This document shows positions 1 to 8,519 of a stretch of DNA of 64,000 nt, one piece after another. The DNA is from CANKHA01 sp963731585. Its GTDB lineage: Bacteria > Pseudomonadota > Alphaproteobacteria > Rhizobiales > Xanthobacteraceae. Where the stretch lies: assembly GCA_963731585.1 (NCBI GenBank), contig CAVSWC010000003.1:248001-312000 (forward strand), read 5' to 3'. Positions within the stretch are counted from its first letter, which is position 1. Every line of letters starts with the position of its first letter. The position numbers and the translations under genes were made by a program. The notes below the pieces were generated by a model. The model was not told the DNA's origin. It made no database searches and worked only from the letters and a program-made list of their open reading frames with translations.

Positions 1-543
1 TTCGTTGAGCAATTCCGGCGAGGTGTAGATCTCGTGTCCGCCTGCGGTGGAAACGACGTCGTCGGCGCCGGCCTCGATCGCGGCTTCCAGCATCTGGTCG
101 GCATTGGCGAGCCCGGCGTTGAACTCCACCACGCCGACGCGATCGAACATGAAAGACACCGCGCCGGTTTCGGCCAGGTTGCCGCCGTTCTTGGAGAAGG
201 TGGAACGCACGTCGGAAGCGGTGCGGTTGCGGTTGTCGGTCAGCACCTCAACGATGACCGCGACGCCACCCGGGCCATAGCCCTCGTAGCGGACCTCTTC
301 GTAGTTCTCGGCATCGCCGCCTGAAGCTTTCTTGATCGCGCGTTCGATATTGTCCTTCGGCATGCTCTGGGCCTTGGCGGCGAGAATGGCTGCGCGCAGG
401 CGCGGATTGAAGGCCGGATCGGGCAGGCCGAGCTTGGCGGCAACGGTGATTTCGCGGCCGAGCTTGGCGAAGAGCTGCGCGCGGACTTTGTCCTGCTTGC
501 CCTTGCGGTGCATGATGTTCTTGAACTGTGAATGGCCGGCCAT
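1..543 (-). CDS. yebC: YebC/PmpR family transcriptional regulator (partial)
   Basis: The protein begins MAGHSQFKNIMHRKGKQDK, the hallmark start of the YebC/PmpR/TACO1 family, and carries the family's GPGGVA and DNRNRTA stretches. Members bind DNA as regulators or aid translation of difficult nascent chains; the family role is still debated. 181 codons are visible and the rest (about 65 residues by family length) lies beyond the window's left edge. It is transcribed in the same direction as the ymdB-like gene, whose end lies 66 bases upstream. Confidence 0.93.
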   Translation of the reverse strand, partial: MAGHSQFKNIMHRKGKQDKVRAQLFAKLGREITVAAKLGLPDPAFNPRLRAAILAAKAQSMPKDNIERAIKKASGGDAENYEEVRYEGYGPGGVAVIVEVLTDNRNRTASDVRSTFSKNGGNLAETGAVSFMFDRVGVVEFNAGLANADQMLEAAIEAGADDVVSTAGGHEIYTSPELLNE

Positions 544-609
544 GGTCTCACTGATGTCGGTTGATTTTCAGCGCGGTTATAAAATGCAAACCCGGAACAA
601 TAAAAGCCC

Positions 610-1431
610 CTATTGCCAGAATCCGGGCACCGCCTCCTCCAGAATGCCGCCGAGACGGACAGCCGCAACGCGCGTCGCGAGGCCGCTCGTGTCGTCGGTT
701 TCGACCGCGATGCCGCACAGCGTGGCGGGACCATGCGGCGGCTCGAACCTGGCAGATGGGATGCGCCGCAGAAAACGGTTGATTGGTTCTTCCTTTGCCA
801 TGCCGATGACGAAGTTGTAATCGCCGGTCATGCCCACGTCGGAGACGAAAGCGGTGCCGCCGGCAAGGACGCGGTGATCGGATGTCTGCACATGGGTATG
901 CGTGCCGACCACCAGGCTGGCGCGGCCGTCGACGTAATGACCCATCGACTGTTTCTCGCTCGTCGCCTCGCAATGCATGTCGATGATGATGGCGTCGGCG
1001 CCGGACTTCAGCGCGCAGGCGGAAAGTTCGCGCTCGATCGCGGCAAAGGGATCGTCGAGCGGCTCCATGAAGATACGGCCCATGGCGTTGATGACGAGCG
1101 CGCGGGCGCCGTTCTTCGCCTCGATCATCGCCGCGCCGCGGCCGGGCGTGCCGGGCGGATAATTGATCGGGCGGATGAGGCGCGGGGCGCGCTCGATGAA
1201 AACCAGCGCCTCGCGTTGGTCCCACGCATGGTTGCCGAGCGTGATGGCATCGGCCCCGGCGTCGAGCAGCTCCTGATAAATCGCCTCGGTAATGCCGAAG
1301 CCGCCGGCGGCGTTCTCGCCGTTGATCACGACAAGGTCGAGTTTCCAGTCGGTGATCAATCGCGGCAGGCGCTCGCTGACGATAGCGCGCCCGCTGCGGC
1401 CGACGATGTCGCCGATGAAAAGAATGCGCAT
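610..1431 (-). CDS. YmdB-like metallophosphoesterase (TIGR00282 type)
   Basis: 273 residues, the usual length for the YmdB family of calcineurin-like phosphodiesterases. GDIVGR (7-12), NGENAAGG (37-44), GNHAWD (66-71) and a later THTHVQT supply the Asp, Asn and His ligands of the two-metal centre. Bacillus YmdB hydrolyses 2',3'-cyclic nucleotides; the substrate in alphaproteobacteria is not settled. Located between yebC and fau, an order common in Rhizobiales. Cytoplasmic, with no signal peptide. Confidence 0.88.
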   Translation of the reverse strand: MRILFIGDIVGRSGRAIVSERLPRLITDWKLDLVVINGENAAGGFGITEAIYQELLDAGADAITLGNHAWDQREALVFIERAPRLIRPINYPPGTPGRGAAMIEAKNGARALVINAMGRIFMEPLDDPFAAIERELSACALKSGADAIIIDMHCEATSEKQSMGHYVDGRASLVVGTHTHVQTSDHRVLAGGTAFVSDVGMTGDYNFVIGMAKEEPINRFLRRIPSARFEPPHGPATLCGIAVETDDTSGLATRVAAVRLGGILEEAVPGFWQ

Positions 1432-1440
1432 GCGCTATGC

Positions 1441-1566
1441 CCCCACTTCCACCTCCCCCCTTGCGGGGGAGGTCGGATCGCGAAGCGATCCGGGAGGGGG
1501 CTTAATTTTTAAGCGCAGAGTTTGGATACCCCCCTCCCCAACCCTTCCCCGCAAGGGGGGAGGGAG
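1441..1566. repeat. Palindromic intergenic repeat, 'cccctccccttgcggggagg' type
   Basis: Between the ymdB-like gene and fau lie two inverted GC-rich elements. The first contains CTCCCCC-TTGC-GGGGGAG and GATCGC-GAAGC-GATC; the second contains CCCCTCCCC and CCTTCCCCGC-AAGGGGGGAGG. The same motif recurs at 12001-12109 and, shorter, at 5350-5387 and 2824-2856, so it is a dispersed family. It may also act as a transcription end for fau. Confidence 0.7.
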
Positions 1567-1603
1567 AAGGGAGGCCGCGCGCACCGCAAACATTTTCATA
1601 TGC

Positions 1604-2191
1604 TCACAGCCTGCAATCGATCACTTCGTGCTCGGTTAGCACAAGATCGAGCCGGGCGTCGCGTTCGGTGGCCGGCACGCGCGGGATTTCCTGTACGGCG
1701 AAGCCGATGCCGATGGCGACGACCGGTTTGCTGCTGCGCAGCCGGGTGATGGTCAGGTCGTAATAGCCCGCGCCGTAGCCGATGCGATGGCCGGCCCGGT
1801 CAAAGGCGGCGAGCGGGACGATCAGAATATCCGGATCGGCTTCCGGCGCATCGGACTTCGGCTGGCGAATATCCCATGCGCCAGGTTCGAGCGGCGCGCC
1901 GAATTCCCACAGGCGCATGATCAGCGCGTTGCCACGCCCCGCCACCACCGGCAACGCCAGCTTCGCGCCTTCCGCCGCCAGGCGCTTGAGCAGCGGCAGC
2001 GGATTGATCTCGCTCTTCATCGGCATGAAGCCGGACACGACGGCGCCGCGCGGTATGGCGACCGGAAATGTGCGCGCGGCGATCGTTTCCGCGGCCGCCT
2101 GCCGCTGTGTCGGCGGCAAGGCATCGCGCCGCGCGAGCGCTTGGTGGCGGAGCAGTTCTTTCTGTCGGGGAATTTGGTCCGCTAAATTCAA
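1604..2191 (-). CDS. fau: 5-formyltetrahydrofolate cyclo-ligase
   Basis: Converts 5-formyl-THF to 5,10-methenyl-THF using ATP. The protein has the family's RRDAL region near the N terminus, the SGFMPMKSEINPLPLL stretch, and the strongly conserved IGYGAGYYDLTI (Gly-rich, YYD) near the C terminus. I chose the TTG start at 2191 because AGGA sits 7-8 bases upstream and the product (195 residues) has the normal family length; an upstream ATG at 2278 would add 29 unlikely residues and run into the neighbouring small gene. The position beside a 6S RNA candidate and near zapA mirrors the zapA-ssrS-fau cluster of other proteobacteria. Confidence 0.9.
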   Translation of the reverse strand: MNLADQIPRQKELLRHQALARRDALPPTQRQAAAETIAARTFPVAIPRGAVVSGFMPMKSEINPLPLLKRLAAEGAKLALPVVAGRGNALIMRLWEFGAPLEPGAWDIRQPKSDAPEADPDILIVPLAAFDRAGHRIGYGAGYYDLTITRLRSSKPVVAIGIGFAVQEIPRVPATERDARLDLVLTEHEVIDCRL

Positions 2192-2213
2192 AGTCGTGAT
2201 CCTGAAGGGCGGT

Positions 2214-2390
2214 TCAGGACTTAGTTTTTCGGCTGAGGAAATGCCACAACCCAATGCTAGCCATGACGCCGGCTGCACCGACCAGACTCTTGTTGGGCTC
2301 GCGGCCCTCCAAATAATAGAGCGCGCTGATCGCGATGATGGAGACGAATCCCGCCGTGACGCTGTAAACCAGTTTCTGCAGGTCAGTCAT
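2214..2390 (-). CDS. Small membrane protein, paralogue A
   Basis: 58 residues, starting MTDLQKLVYSVTAGF, with GGAAGCGGGG upstream of the ATG. It has two hydrophobic segments (about 8-26 and 36-51) separated by a polar loop containing YYLEGREPNKSLVGA. The next gene upstream encodes a near-copy with YYFEGRAPNKTLIGA, so the pair looks like a tandem duplication. I do not recognise a named family. A small inner-membrane protein is the safe reading; function unknown. Confidence 0.6.
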   Translation of the reverse strand: MTDLQKLVYSVTAGFVSIIAISALYYLEGREPNKSLVGAAGVMASIGLWHFLSRKTKS

Positions 2391-2428
2391 AGCGCCCCGC
2401 TTCCGAAGTTCGTGATACATCGCCAGTT

Positions 2429-2606
2429 TCAGGACTTCTTGCGGTAGCGCAGGAAATGCCAGGCCCCCACGGCGGTCACCGCCGCGGTCGCGCCGATTAG
2501 CGTCTTGTTGGGCGCGCGGCCTTCGAAATAATAGGCCGCGTTGATCGCCACAAAGACAAAGAGGCCGCCACCGGCCGAGAGGAAAAAATCGCAGGGTGTC
2601 GGTCAT
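2429..2606 (-). CDS. Small membrane protein, paralogue B (one-base frameshift)
   Basis: Starts MTDTLRFF, then needs a +1 shift in an A6 run (2583-2588 on the plus strand, T6 in the coding strand). After the shift it continues LSAGGGLFVFVAINAAYYFEG and RAPNKTLIGATAAVTAVG, then ends WHFLRYRKKS. The shifted reading aligns along its whole length with paralogue A (YY-EGR-PNK-L-GA ... WHFL), which shows the extra T is an error or a very recent mutation. About 58 residues with two membrane segments. Function unknown. Confidence 0.6.
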
Positions 2607-2607
2607 A

Positions 2608-2750
2608 GGTGCGGAGCCGCTAAGCCGTCAGAGCTGTGATCCCGGGAACCTACATAAGTAGGTGGGCGCCATATGCCCAAGACCAGGGTCAAGGACAGGG
2701 ACAGCTCCCGTCGAGATCGTAAGGCCCCGGGGAATGTACTCCAACGCACC
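2608..2750 (-). ncRNA. ssrS: 6S RNA (candidate)
   Basis: On the minus strand the region ends with a small perfect hairpin ACCTAC-TTAT-GTAGGT followed by TTCCCGGGATCACAGC. This resembles the 3' half of 6S RNA, where a short hairpin is followed by GGGTTACAGC in E. coli. The terminal GGTGCG (2745-2750) can pair with CGCACC (2608-2613), closing a molecule of about 143 nt, close to alphaproteobacterial 6S lengths. Its place just upstream of the small genes and fau, and not far from zapA, matches the conserved zapA-ssrS-fau neighbourhood. 6S RNA binds housekeeping RNA polymerase as a promoter mimic. Ends are approximate and I had no covariance model. Confidence 0.7.
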
Positions 2751-2930
2751 CCGCAGCCCCGCCCGGCTAATGTAGTGCTTATGCGGCGCAAACGCTACTG
2801 CCCGGATTCCATGCGGCATCTCTTCTTTCGCTCTCCCCGCAAGCGGGGCGAGGGAAACAAAGGTGATGCCAGTGAGCCGGTGATATAAGCTCGCGCCAAC
2901 AAGACGAGACGTAAAAGCGCGGCCGAGCCC

Positions 2931-5324
2931 ATGGATCAACGAACGCTGTCGATGTTAGGCGAGCTTGAGCGCAAGGCGCTGTGGCTTGCCGCCTGGACGA
3001 TCCACCACGCCAACCATCTGCGCGAGAGCGTCGATGGGATGAAGGTGGGCGGCCATCAGGCCTCGTCGGCTTCACTCGTCACCATCATGACGGCGCTCTA
3101 CTTCCACGTGCTGCGGCCGCAGGATCGCGTGGCGGTGAAGCCGCATGCAAGCCCGGTGTTCCACGCCATCCAGTACCTGCTGGGGCGGCAGACACGGGAC
3201 AAGCTGGAGGCCTTTCGCGGCTACAAAGGCGCGCAAAGCTATCCTTCGCGCACCAAGGACGTCGATGACGTCGACTTCTCGACCGGGTCCGTCGGCTTGG
3301 GCGTCGCGCAGACGCTGTTTTCCTCGCTGGTGCAGGATTATGTGCGCGCGCATGGCTGGGGCCTGACGCGGCCGGAGGGCCGCATGATCGCGCTCGTCGG
3401 CGATGCCGAGCTCGACGAAGGCAACGTCTTCGAGGCGGTGCTTGAAGGCTGGAAGCAGGGCCTGCGTAACTGCTGGTGGATCATCGACTATAACCGTCAG
3501 AGCCTCGACGCGGTGGTGCGCGAGGGCCTGTGGGCGCGTTACGAGGCGTTGTTCCGCGCGTTCGGCTGGGACGTGGTGATTCTGAAATACGGCGCGGCGC
3601 TGGAACAGGCATTCCGCGAGCCCGGCGGCGAGCACCTGCGCGACTGGATCGACAACTGCCCGAACCAGCTTTACTCGGCGCTGGTGTTCCAGGGCGGGGC
3701 GGCCTGGCGCCGCCGCCTCCTCGACGATCTCGGCGATCAGGGCGCCGTCACGGCCCTCCTCGACAAGCACTCGGATGCCGAGCTGGCGCGGCTGATGACG
3801 AATCTCGCCGGGCATGATCTGCCGACGCTGCTGCAGGCTTTTGCGGCGATCGACCACGACCGCCCGACCTGCTTCATCGCCTATACCATCAAGGGTTTCG
3901 GACTTCCCTTCGCAGGTCACAAAGACAATCACGCCGGCCTGATGACCCCAACGCAGATGGAAGCCTTTCGCAGGACGATGCAGATCAGGCCGGGGCACGA
4001 GTGGGACCAATTCGAAGGATTGCAAACGTCCCCCGCCGACCTGCAGGCATTCCTCGACCAGTCGCCGCTCGCGCCCGACATGCAGCGCCGGCACCGGAAC
4101 GCACCCATCGAAGTCCCGGCCGACCTTTCCATGCCGACGCCAAAGGTGACCTCCACGCAGGCCGGTTTCGGGTCCTTGCTCCATGAGATTGCCCGCAGCG
4201 CAACGCCGCTGGCAGACCGCATCGTCACCACGTCACCTGACGTCACCATCTCGACCAATCTCGGCCCATGGGTGAACCGGCGCGGCCTGTTCGCCCGCAA
4301 GTCGCTTGCGGACACGTTCAAGAAAGAACGTATTGCCTCGACCTTCACCTGGGAGTTTTCTCCCAAGGGCCAGCACATCGAACTCGGCATCGCCGAGAAC
4401 AACCTCTTCACCCTGCTCTCCGCGCTCGGCTTGTCCCACAGTATCAACGGCGAGCGGCTGCTGCCGATTGGGACGCTCTATGATCCATTCATCGCGCGCG
4501 GCCTCGATGCGCTCAACTACGCCTGTTATCAGGATGCGCGGTTCATCCTGGTGGCGACGCCGTCCGGCATCACGTTGTCGCCGGAGGGCGGCGCGCATCA
4601 GTCGATCGGAACGCCGCTGATTGGAATGGCGCAGGACGGGCTTGCCGCCTTCGAGCCCGCTTTCGTCGATGAGCTTGCGGTCGTGCTCGCCTGGGCGCTC
4701 GCCTACATCCAGAAGGAGAGCGACGGCGAAGCCTCCGAGCGCAACTGGTTGCGCGACGAGACCGGCGGGTCGGTCTATCTGCGGTTGACCACGCGCCCGA
4801 TCGAGCAATTGAACCGCGCGCTGACTCTCGAACTGCGCCAGGCGATCATCGACGGGGCCTATTGGCTGCGCCAACCCGGGCCGAACTGCCAGGTGGTCGT
4901 GGCCTACACCGGCGCGGTGGCGCCGGAGGCGATCCAGGCAGTTGGGTTGATGGCGGAGGACCGGCGCGACGTCGGACTGCTCGCCATCACGTCGGCCGAT
5001 CGGCTCAATGCCGGCTGGACCGCAGCGAGCCGCGCGCGCGAGCGCGGCCTCGTGCATGCCGCCTCACACATCGAGCGCCTCCTGAGCGAAGCGCCGTCGC
5101 ATTGCGGCCTCGTCACCGTGAGCGACGGCCATCCCGCTACGCTCGCTTGGCTTGGCGCCGTGCACGGCCACCGCCTGCGCCCGCTCGGCGTGGAGCATTT
5201 CGGGCAGACCGGCTCGCTTCCCGACCTCTACCGCCACTATGGCATCGACGCGAACGCCATCGTCGCCGCCGCCCAGGCGATCGCGCCCGGCAAGCCGATC
5301 CGCCACCTCAAGGCGTTGCCGTGA
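2931..5324 (+). CDS. Transketolase-family, AceE-like thiamine-diphosphate enzyme
   Basis: 797 residues. The thiamine diphosphate motif runs from GDAELDEGN (158-166) to DYNRQSLD (186-193), and the C-terminal half has the pyrimidine-domain stretch SPEGGAHQSIGTPLIG. Both resemble the homodimeric pyruvate dehydrogenase E1 (AceE: GDGEMDE... and its later GEG-H motif) more than ordinary transketolase, although the N terminus (HHANHLR, GGHQASSASLVTIMTALYFHVL) is also related. It probably acts on a 2-oxo acid or ketose, but no E2 or E3 gene is adjacent, so the substrate is open. It is the only plus-strand gene in the otherwise minus-strand fau-to-zapA cluster. Confidence 0.75.
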   Translation: MDQRTLSMLGELERKALWLAAWTIHHANHLRESVDGMKVGGHQASSASLVTIMTALYFHVLRPQDRVAVKPHASPVFHAIQYLLGRQTRDKLEAFRGYKGAQSYPSRTKDVDDVDFSTGSVGLGVAQTLFSSLVQDYVRAHGWGLTRPEGRMIALVGDAELDEGNVFEAVLEGWKQGLRNCWWIIDYNRQSLDAVVREGLWARYEALFRAFGWDVVILKYGAALEQAFREPGGEHLRDWIDNCPNQLYSALVFQGGAAWRRRLLDDLGDQGAVTALLDKHSDAELARLMTNLAGHDLPTLLQAFAAIDHDRPTCFIAYTIKGFGLPFAGHKDNHAGLMTPTQMEAFRRTMQIRPGHEWDQFEGLQTSPADLQAFLDQSPLAPDMQRRHRNAPIEVPADLSMPTPKVTSTQAGFGSLLHEIARSATPLADRIVTTSPDVTISTNLGPWVNRRGLFARKSLADTFKKERIASTFTWEFSPKGQHIELGIAENNLFTLLSALGLSHSINGERLLPIGTLYDPFIARGLDALNYACYQDARFILVATPSGITLSPEGGAHQSIGTPLIGMAQDGLAAFEPAFVDELAVVLAWALAYIQKESDGEASERNWLRDETGGSVYLRLTTRPIEQLNRALTLELRQAIIDGAYWLRQPGPNCQVVVAYTGAVAPEAIQAVGLMAEDRRDVGLLAITSADRLNAGWTAASRARERGLVHAASHIERLLSEAPSHCGLVTVSDGHPATLAWLGAVHGHRLRPLGVEHFGQTGSLPDLYRHYGIDANAIVAAAQAIAPGKPIRHLKALP

Positions 5325-5389
5325 CCCATCTGCGCGGAGAGGAAACCTCTTCTCCCTCTCCCCGTGCTTACGGGGAGGGAGAAGAGGAA

Positions 5390-5773
5390 TCACCCCATTG
5401 CAACTTCGCCGCCGACGGTCTGGTTGAGCTTCTTGGTCAGCCCCTCGATGCGGGCGGCAGCTGAGTTGAAGGCGGCGATCAGAGCGGCCTGGGTCATCTG
5501 GCCACGGTCGGCGGCAATCACCCGCGCGTCCTTCAGCCCGGCCAGTTCCTGCTCCAGCCGGCGGATGGTCTTGCCGGCCTCGGCCAGTTGATCGGAGACC
5601 GTCAGCGCCGCCATGACCGTAAGGCGCGTGTCACCTACCTCGCCGAAGCTCGCGCGCAATTGCGCGATGTGCTGATCGAATTCCTGCGCGAGCTTGAGCA
5701 GGTGCTCCTCTTGCCCGTTCTCGCAGGCCATCCGGTATTGCCGCGCATTGATGGTGACAGTCACTTCGGACAT
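5390..5773 (-). CDS. zapA: Cell division protein ZapA
   Basis: 127 residues with the ZapA signature: MSEVTVTINARQYRMAC at the N terminus (beta-rich head), then HLLKLAQEFDQHIAQL and a long C-terminal coiled coil (about residues 68-118). ZapA binds and cross-links FtsZ filaments at the division site. The gene lies 9 bases after the DUF4164 gene on the same strand, and both are probably co-transcribed. A short GGGGAG palindrome lies just downstream (5350-5387) and may end the transcript. Confidence 0.92.
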   Translation of the reverse strand: MSEVTVTINARQYRMACENGQEEHLLKLAQEFDQHIAQLRASFGEVGDTRLTVMAALTVSDQLAEAGKTIRRLEQELAGLKDARVIAADRGQMTQAALIAAFNSAAARIEGLTKKLNQTVGGEVAMG

Positions 5774-5782
5774 CGGGAGCCC

Positions 5783-6070
5783 TCATCCTCCTGGTTCTTG
5801 GCCATCAATCACTGCGCGGATGCCATCCATCGCCACATCAATGCGGCGAGCGATCTCGCGGTTGGTAGTCTCGATCTCGCGCGAACGCGCGGTCACGTCA
5901 TCCAGTTCTGCGGTGAGGCGCGAGCGGTCGGCGCCCAGCGCATGCATTTGCGCCCCCAGCGATTGCCCGTCGCGATCGGCTTCGTGGCGGTGTTCGACCG
6001 CGGCTTCCAGCGCGTCCAGCGCCTGCGAAAGGCGCTTGGTCGCGGCGTCGATCGCAGCCGCATCTGCCAT
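5783..6070 (-). CDS. DUF4164 coiled-coil protein
   Basis: 95 residues that are almost entirely predicted coiled coil (DAATKRLSQALDALEAAVEH through DVTARSREIETTNREIARRI). The family (DUF4164) is found upstream of zapA in Rhizobiales, as here with 9 bases between them. The pairing suggests a helper role with ZapA at the division ring, but this is inference from context. No catalytic motifs. Confidence 0.8.
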   Translation of the reverse strand: MADAAAIDAATKRLSQALDALEAAVEHRHEADRDGQSLGAQMHALGADRSRLTAELDDVTARSREIETTNREIARRIDVAMDGIRAVIDGQEPGG

Positions 6071-6301
6071 GGGCTTAAACCCCGGTTGCCGGATCTTGCG
6101 CCAATTCCTCTCGGAATTTCTTGTTTAGGCAAGCGCTTAGATCGGGAATCTTACGTGTTGCCGTATCGAGACGTCAATCACCTGCGCGCACTTGCGCGCT
6201 GTCTTTTCGTCACGCCTGTGCATGGCCCTGATTTGCACGACTGCCTTGGTTTGATCTCGCCTTTTTCACATGCTATCCCATCCCAAAGGATGGCCCTCCG
6301 C

Positions 6302-8363
6302 ATGAATGCACAATCTTCGTCGGCAGCAGCGGCCGCCGCTTCGCAGCCCGACCGCTCCGCCGGGACGCCGGCCATGAACCGGGCAGAACACGACCGCATG
6401 GCCAACGCCATCCGGGTGCTGGCGATGGACGCGGTGGAACAGGCGAAATCCGGGCATCCCGGCCTGCCGATGGGCGCGGCCGACATCGCCACCGTCCTCT
6501 TCACGCGCTTCCTCAAATTCGATCCTACCGACCTGACATGGCCGGACCGCGACCGTTTCGTGCTGTCGGCCGGGCACGGCTCGATGCTGATCTATGCCCT
6601 GCTTCACCTGCTCGGCGCTGAAAGCATGACGATCGAGCAGATCAAGCGCTTCCGCCAGATCGGCTCGGTCACCCCTGGTCATCCGGAGAGTTTCATCACC
6701 CCGGGCGTGGAAACCACCACCGGCCCATTGGGCCAGGGCCTCGCCAACGCGGTCGGCATGGCGATCGCCGAACGGCACCTGGCGGCGGAATTCGGCGATC
6801 TGGTCGATCACCGCACCTATGTGCTCGCTTCCGACGGCGACCTGATGGAAGGCATCAGCCAGGAAGCCATCGCGCTCGCCGGGCATCTGAAGCTCAACCG
6901 GCTGATCGTGCTGTTTGACGATAACAACATTTCCATCGACGGCCCGCTGTCGCTGACCGACAGCGTCGATCAGGTGAAGCGCTTCGAAGCCTGCGGCTGG
7001 GCCGCTCTGCGCGTGGACGGTCACGATCCGCAAGCCATCGCCGCGGCGATCCAGCGCGCGCAATTGTCGGACAAGCCGACGCTGATCGCGTGCAAGACCA
7101 CCATCGGATTCGGCGCGCCGACCAAGGCGGGCAAAGCCAGCTCGCACGGCTCGCCGCTCGGCGCCGATGAAATCGTCGGCGTGCGCAAGGCGCTCGGCTG
7201 GAGCGCAGCGGCCTTCGAGATTCCCGCCGAGATCCGCGATGGATGGCGCAAGGCGGGCAGGCGCTCGCAGGAAGTGCACGCCGCCTGGAAAAAGAAACTC
7301 TCTGCGCTCGATGCCGGCAAGCGCGCGGAATTCGAGCGGCGCATGCGCGGCGAGATTGCCGCCGCCAAGCTGAGTGAGGCCGTGCAGGCGGTGAAGAAGG
7401 CCCTCGCCGATGCGCCGAAGGAAATCGCCACGCGCACAGCGTCGGAATTCGTGCTGGAGAGTTTGATCCCGGCAATTCCGGAAATGATCGGCGGCTCTGC
7501 CGATCTCACCGGCTCCAACAATACCAAGACCAAGAGCATGCAGGTGCTGTCGGCCGCCGACTATAGCGGGCGCTTCATTCATTACGGGATCCGGGAGCAT
7601 GCCATGGCCTCGGCCATGAACGGCATGACCTTGCATGGCGGCATCATTCCTTATTCCGGCACTTTCCTGGTTTTCTCCGATTACTGCCGGCCGGCGATCC
7701 GCCTCGCGGCTTTGATGGGTGCGCGCGTCATCCATGTGATGACGCATGACTCCATCGGCCTGGGCGAAGATGGTCCGACCCATCAGCCCGTCGAGCATCT
7801 CGCCGCGCTGCGCGCGATCCCGAATCTGCTGGTATTCCGCCCGGCCGACGCGGTCGAAACCGCGGAATGCTGGCAGCTCGCATTGGAAGCGAAAGACAGC
7901 CCGAGCGTGCTGGCGCTGACGCGGCAGAACGTGCCGCAGGTTCGCCGCGGTCACGACAAAGACAATCGCTGCGCGCGGGGCGCCTATGAAATCGCGCCGG
8001 CGGAAGGCAAGCCGCAGGTTTCGCTTTTCGCCACCGGGTCGGAAGTCGCCGATCGCGCTCGAGGCGCGCAAGCTCTTGGCGGCAAGCGGCATCGCGGCGC
8101 GCGTGGTTTCCGTGCCGTGTTTCGAACTGTTTTTCGCCGCGCCCGACGACTACCGCGAGGCCATCATCGGCACCGCGCCGGTGCGGGTCGGCATCGAGGC
8201 CGCCGTGCGCCAGGGCTGGGACGCCATCATCGGCAGCGACGGGCTGTTTGTCGGCATGACGACCTTCGGCGCCAGCGCCCCCTACAAGGACCTCTACAAG
8301 CATTTCGGCATCACGCCGGAGAAGGTCGCCGAGGCGGCATTGAGCCGATTGGCAAAGACGTGA
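6302..8363 (+). CDS. tkt: Transketolase (one-base frameshift near 8050)
   Basis: About 686 residues after correction. Motifs in order: SGHPGLPMG, SAGHGS, GPLGQGLANAVGMA, the thiamine diphosphate motif SDGDLMEGISQEA...FDDNNISIDG, HDSIGLGEDGPTHQPVEHLA, and near the C terminus ALEARKLLAASG ... ASAPYKDLYKHFG. The frame changes after ATGSEV, where GTCGCC at 8046-8051 should read GTCGC, a duplicated C. I chose ATG 6302 because AAAGGA ends 11 bases upstream; ATG 6290 sits directly on that site. It moves two-carbon units between ketoses and aldoses in the pentose phosphate pathway and heads the tkt-gap-pgk-fba block. Confidence 0.93.
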
Positions 8364-8390
8364 GAGCGGCCGGGGAGATACATAAGTTGT

Positions 8391-8490
8391 CGTCATGCCC
8401 CGCGCAGGCGGGGCATCCAGTAACTCCGGCGCCTAGTTTTCAAAAGAACGCCTGCGTTTACTGGATCGCCCGCCTGTCGCGGGCGATGAC
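8391..8490. repeat. Intergenic palindromic repeat, 'ATCCAGTA...TACTGGAT' family, copy 1
   Basis: Two GC-rich hairpins, ATGCCCCGC-GCAG-GCGGGGCAT and TCGCCCGC-CTGT-CGCGGGCGA, face each other across about 45 bases, with ATCCAGTA and TACTGGAT as their inner edges and GTCAT / ATGAC as outer edges. Further copies with the same layout lie at 15501-15597, 29579-29717 and 41339-41437. The element sits 29 bases before the gap start. Confidence 0.75.
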
Positions 8491-8519
8491 AAGGCACAGT
8501 CCCGTTGGAGGAGATTGAA

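Noticed and set aside
2628..2939. Minus-strand reading frame of 103 codons over the 6S RNA region
   Set aside because: No family resemblance, no convincing ribosome site, and the stretch is better explained by the RNA.
6266..8092. 608-codon minus-strand open frame opposite tkt
   Set aside because: It is the antisense shadow of tkt; high GC leaves long open antisense frames and the translation shows no family pattern. The same holds for long frames opposite gap-pgk (9346-10932), the Sel1-suhB region (14345-16369) and the L,D-transpeptidase gene (49650-51197).
8391..8490. CRISPR repeat or attachment site
   Set aside because: The copies are dispersed over 33 kb, not in an array, have no constant-length spacers, and are paired hairpins typical of REP-like elements.
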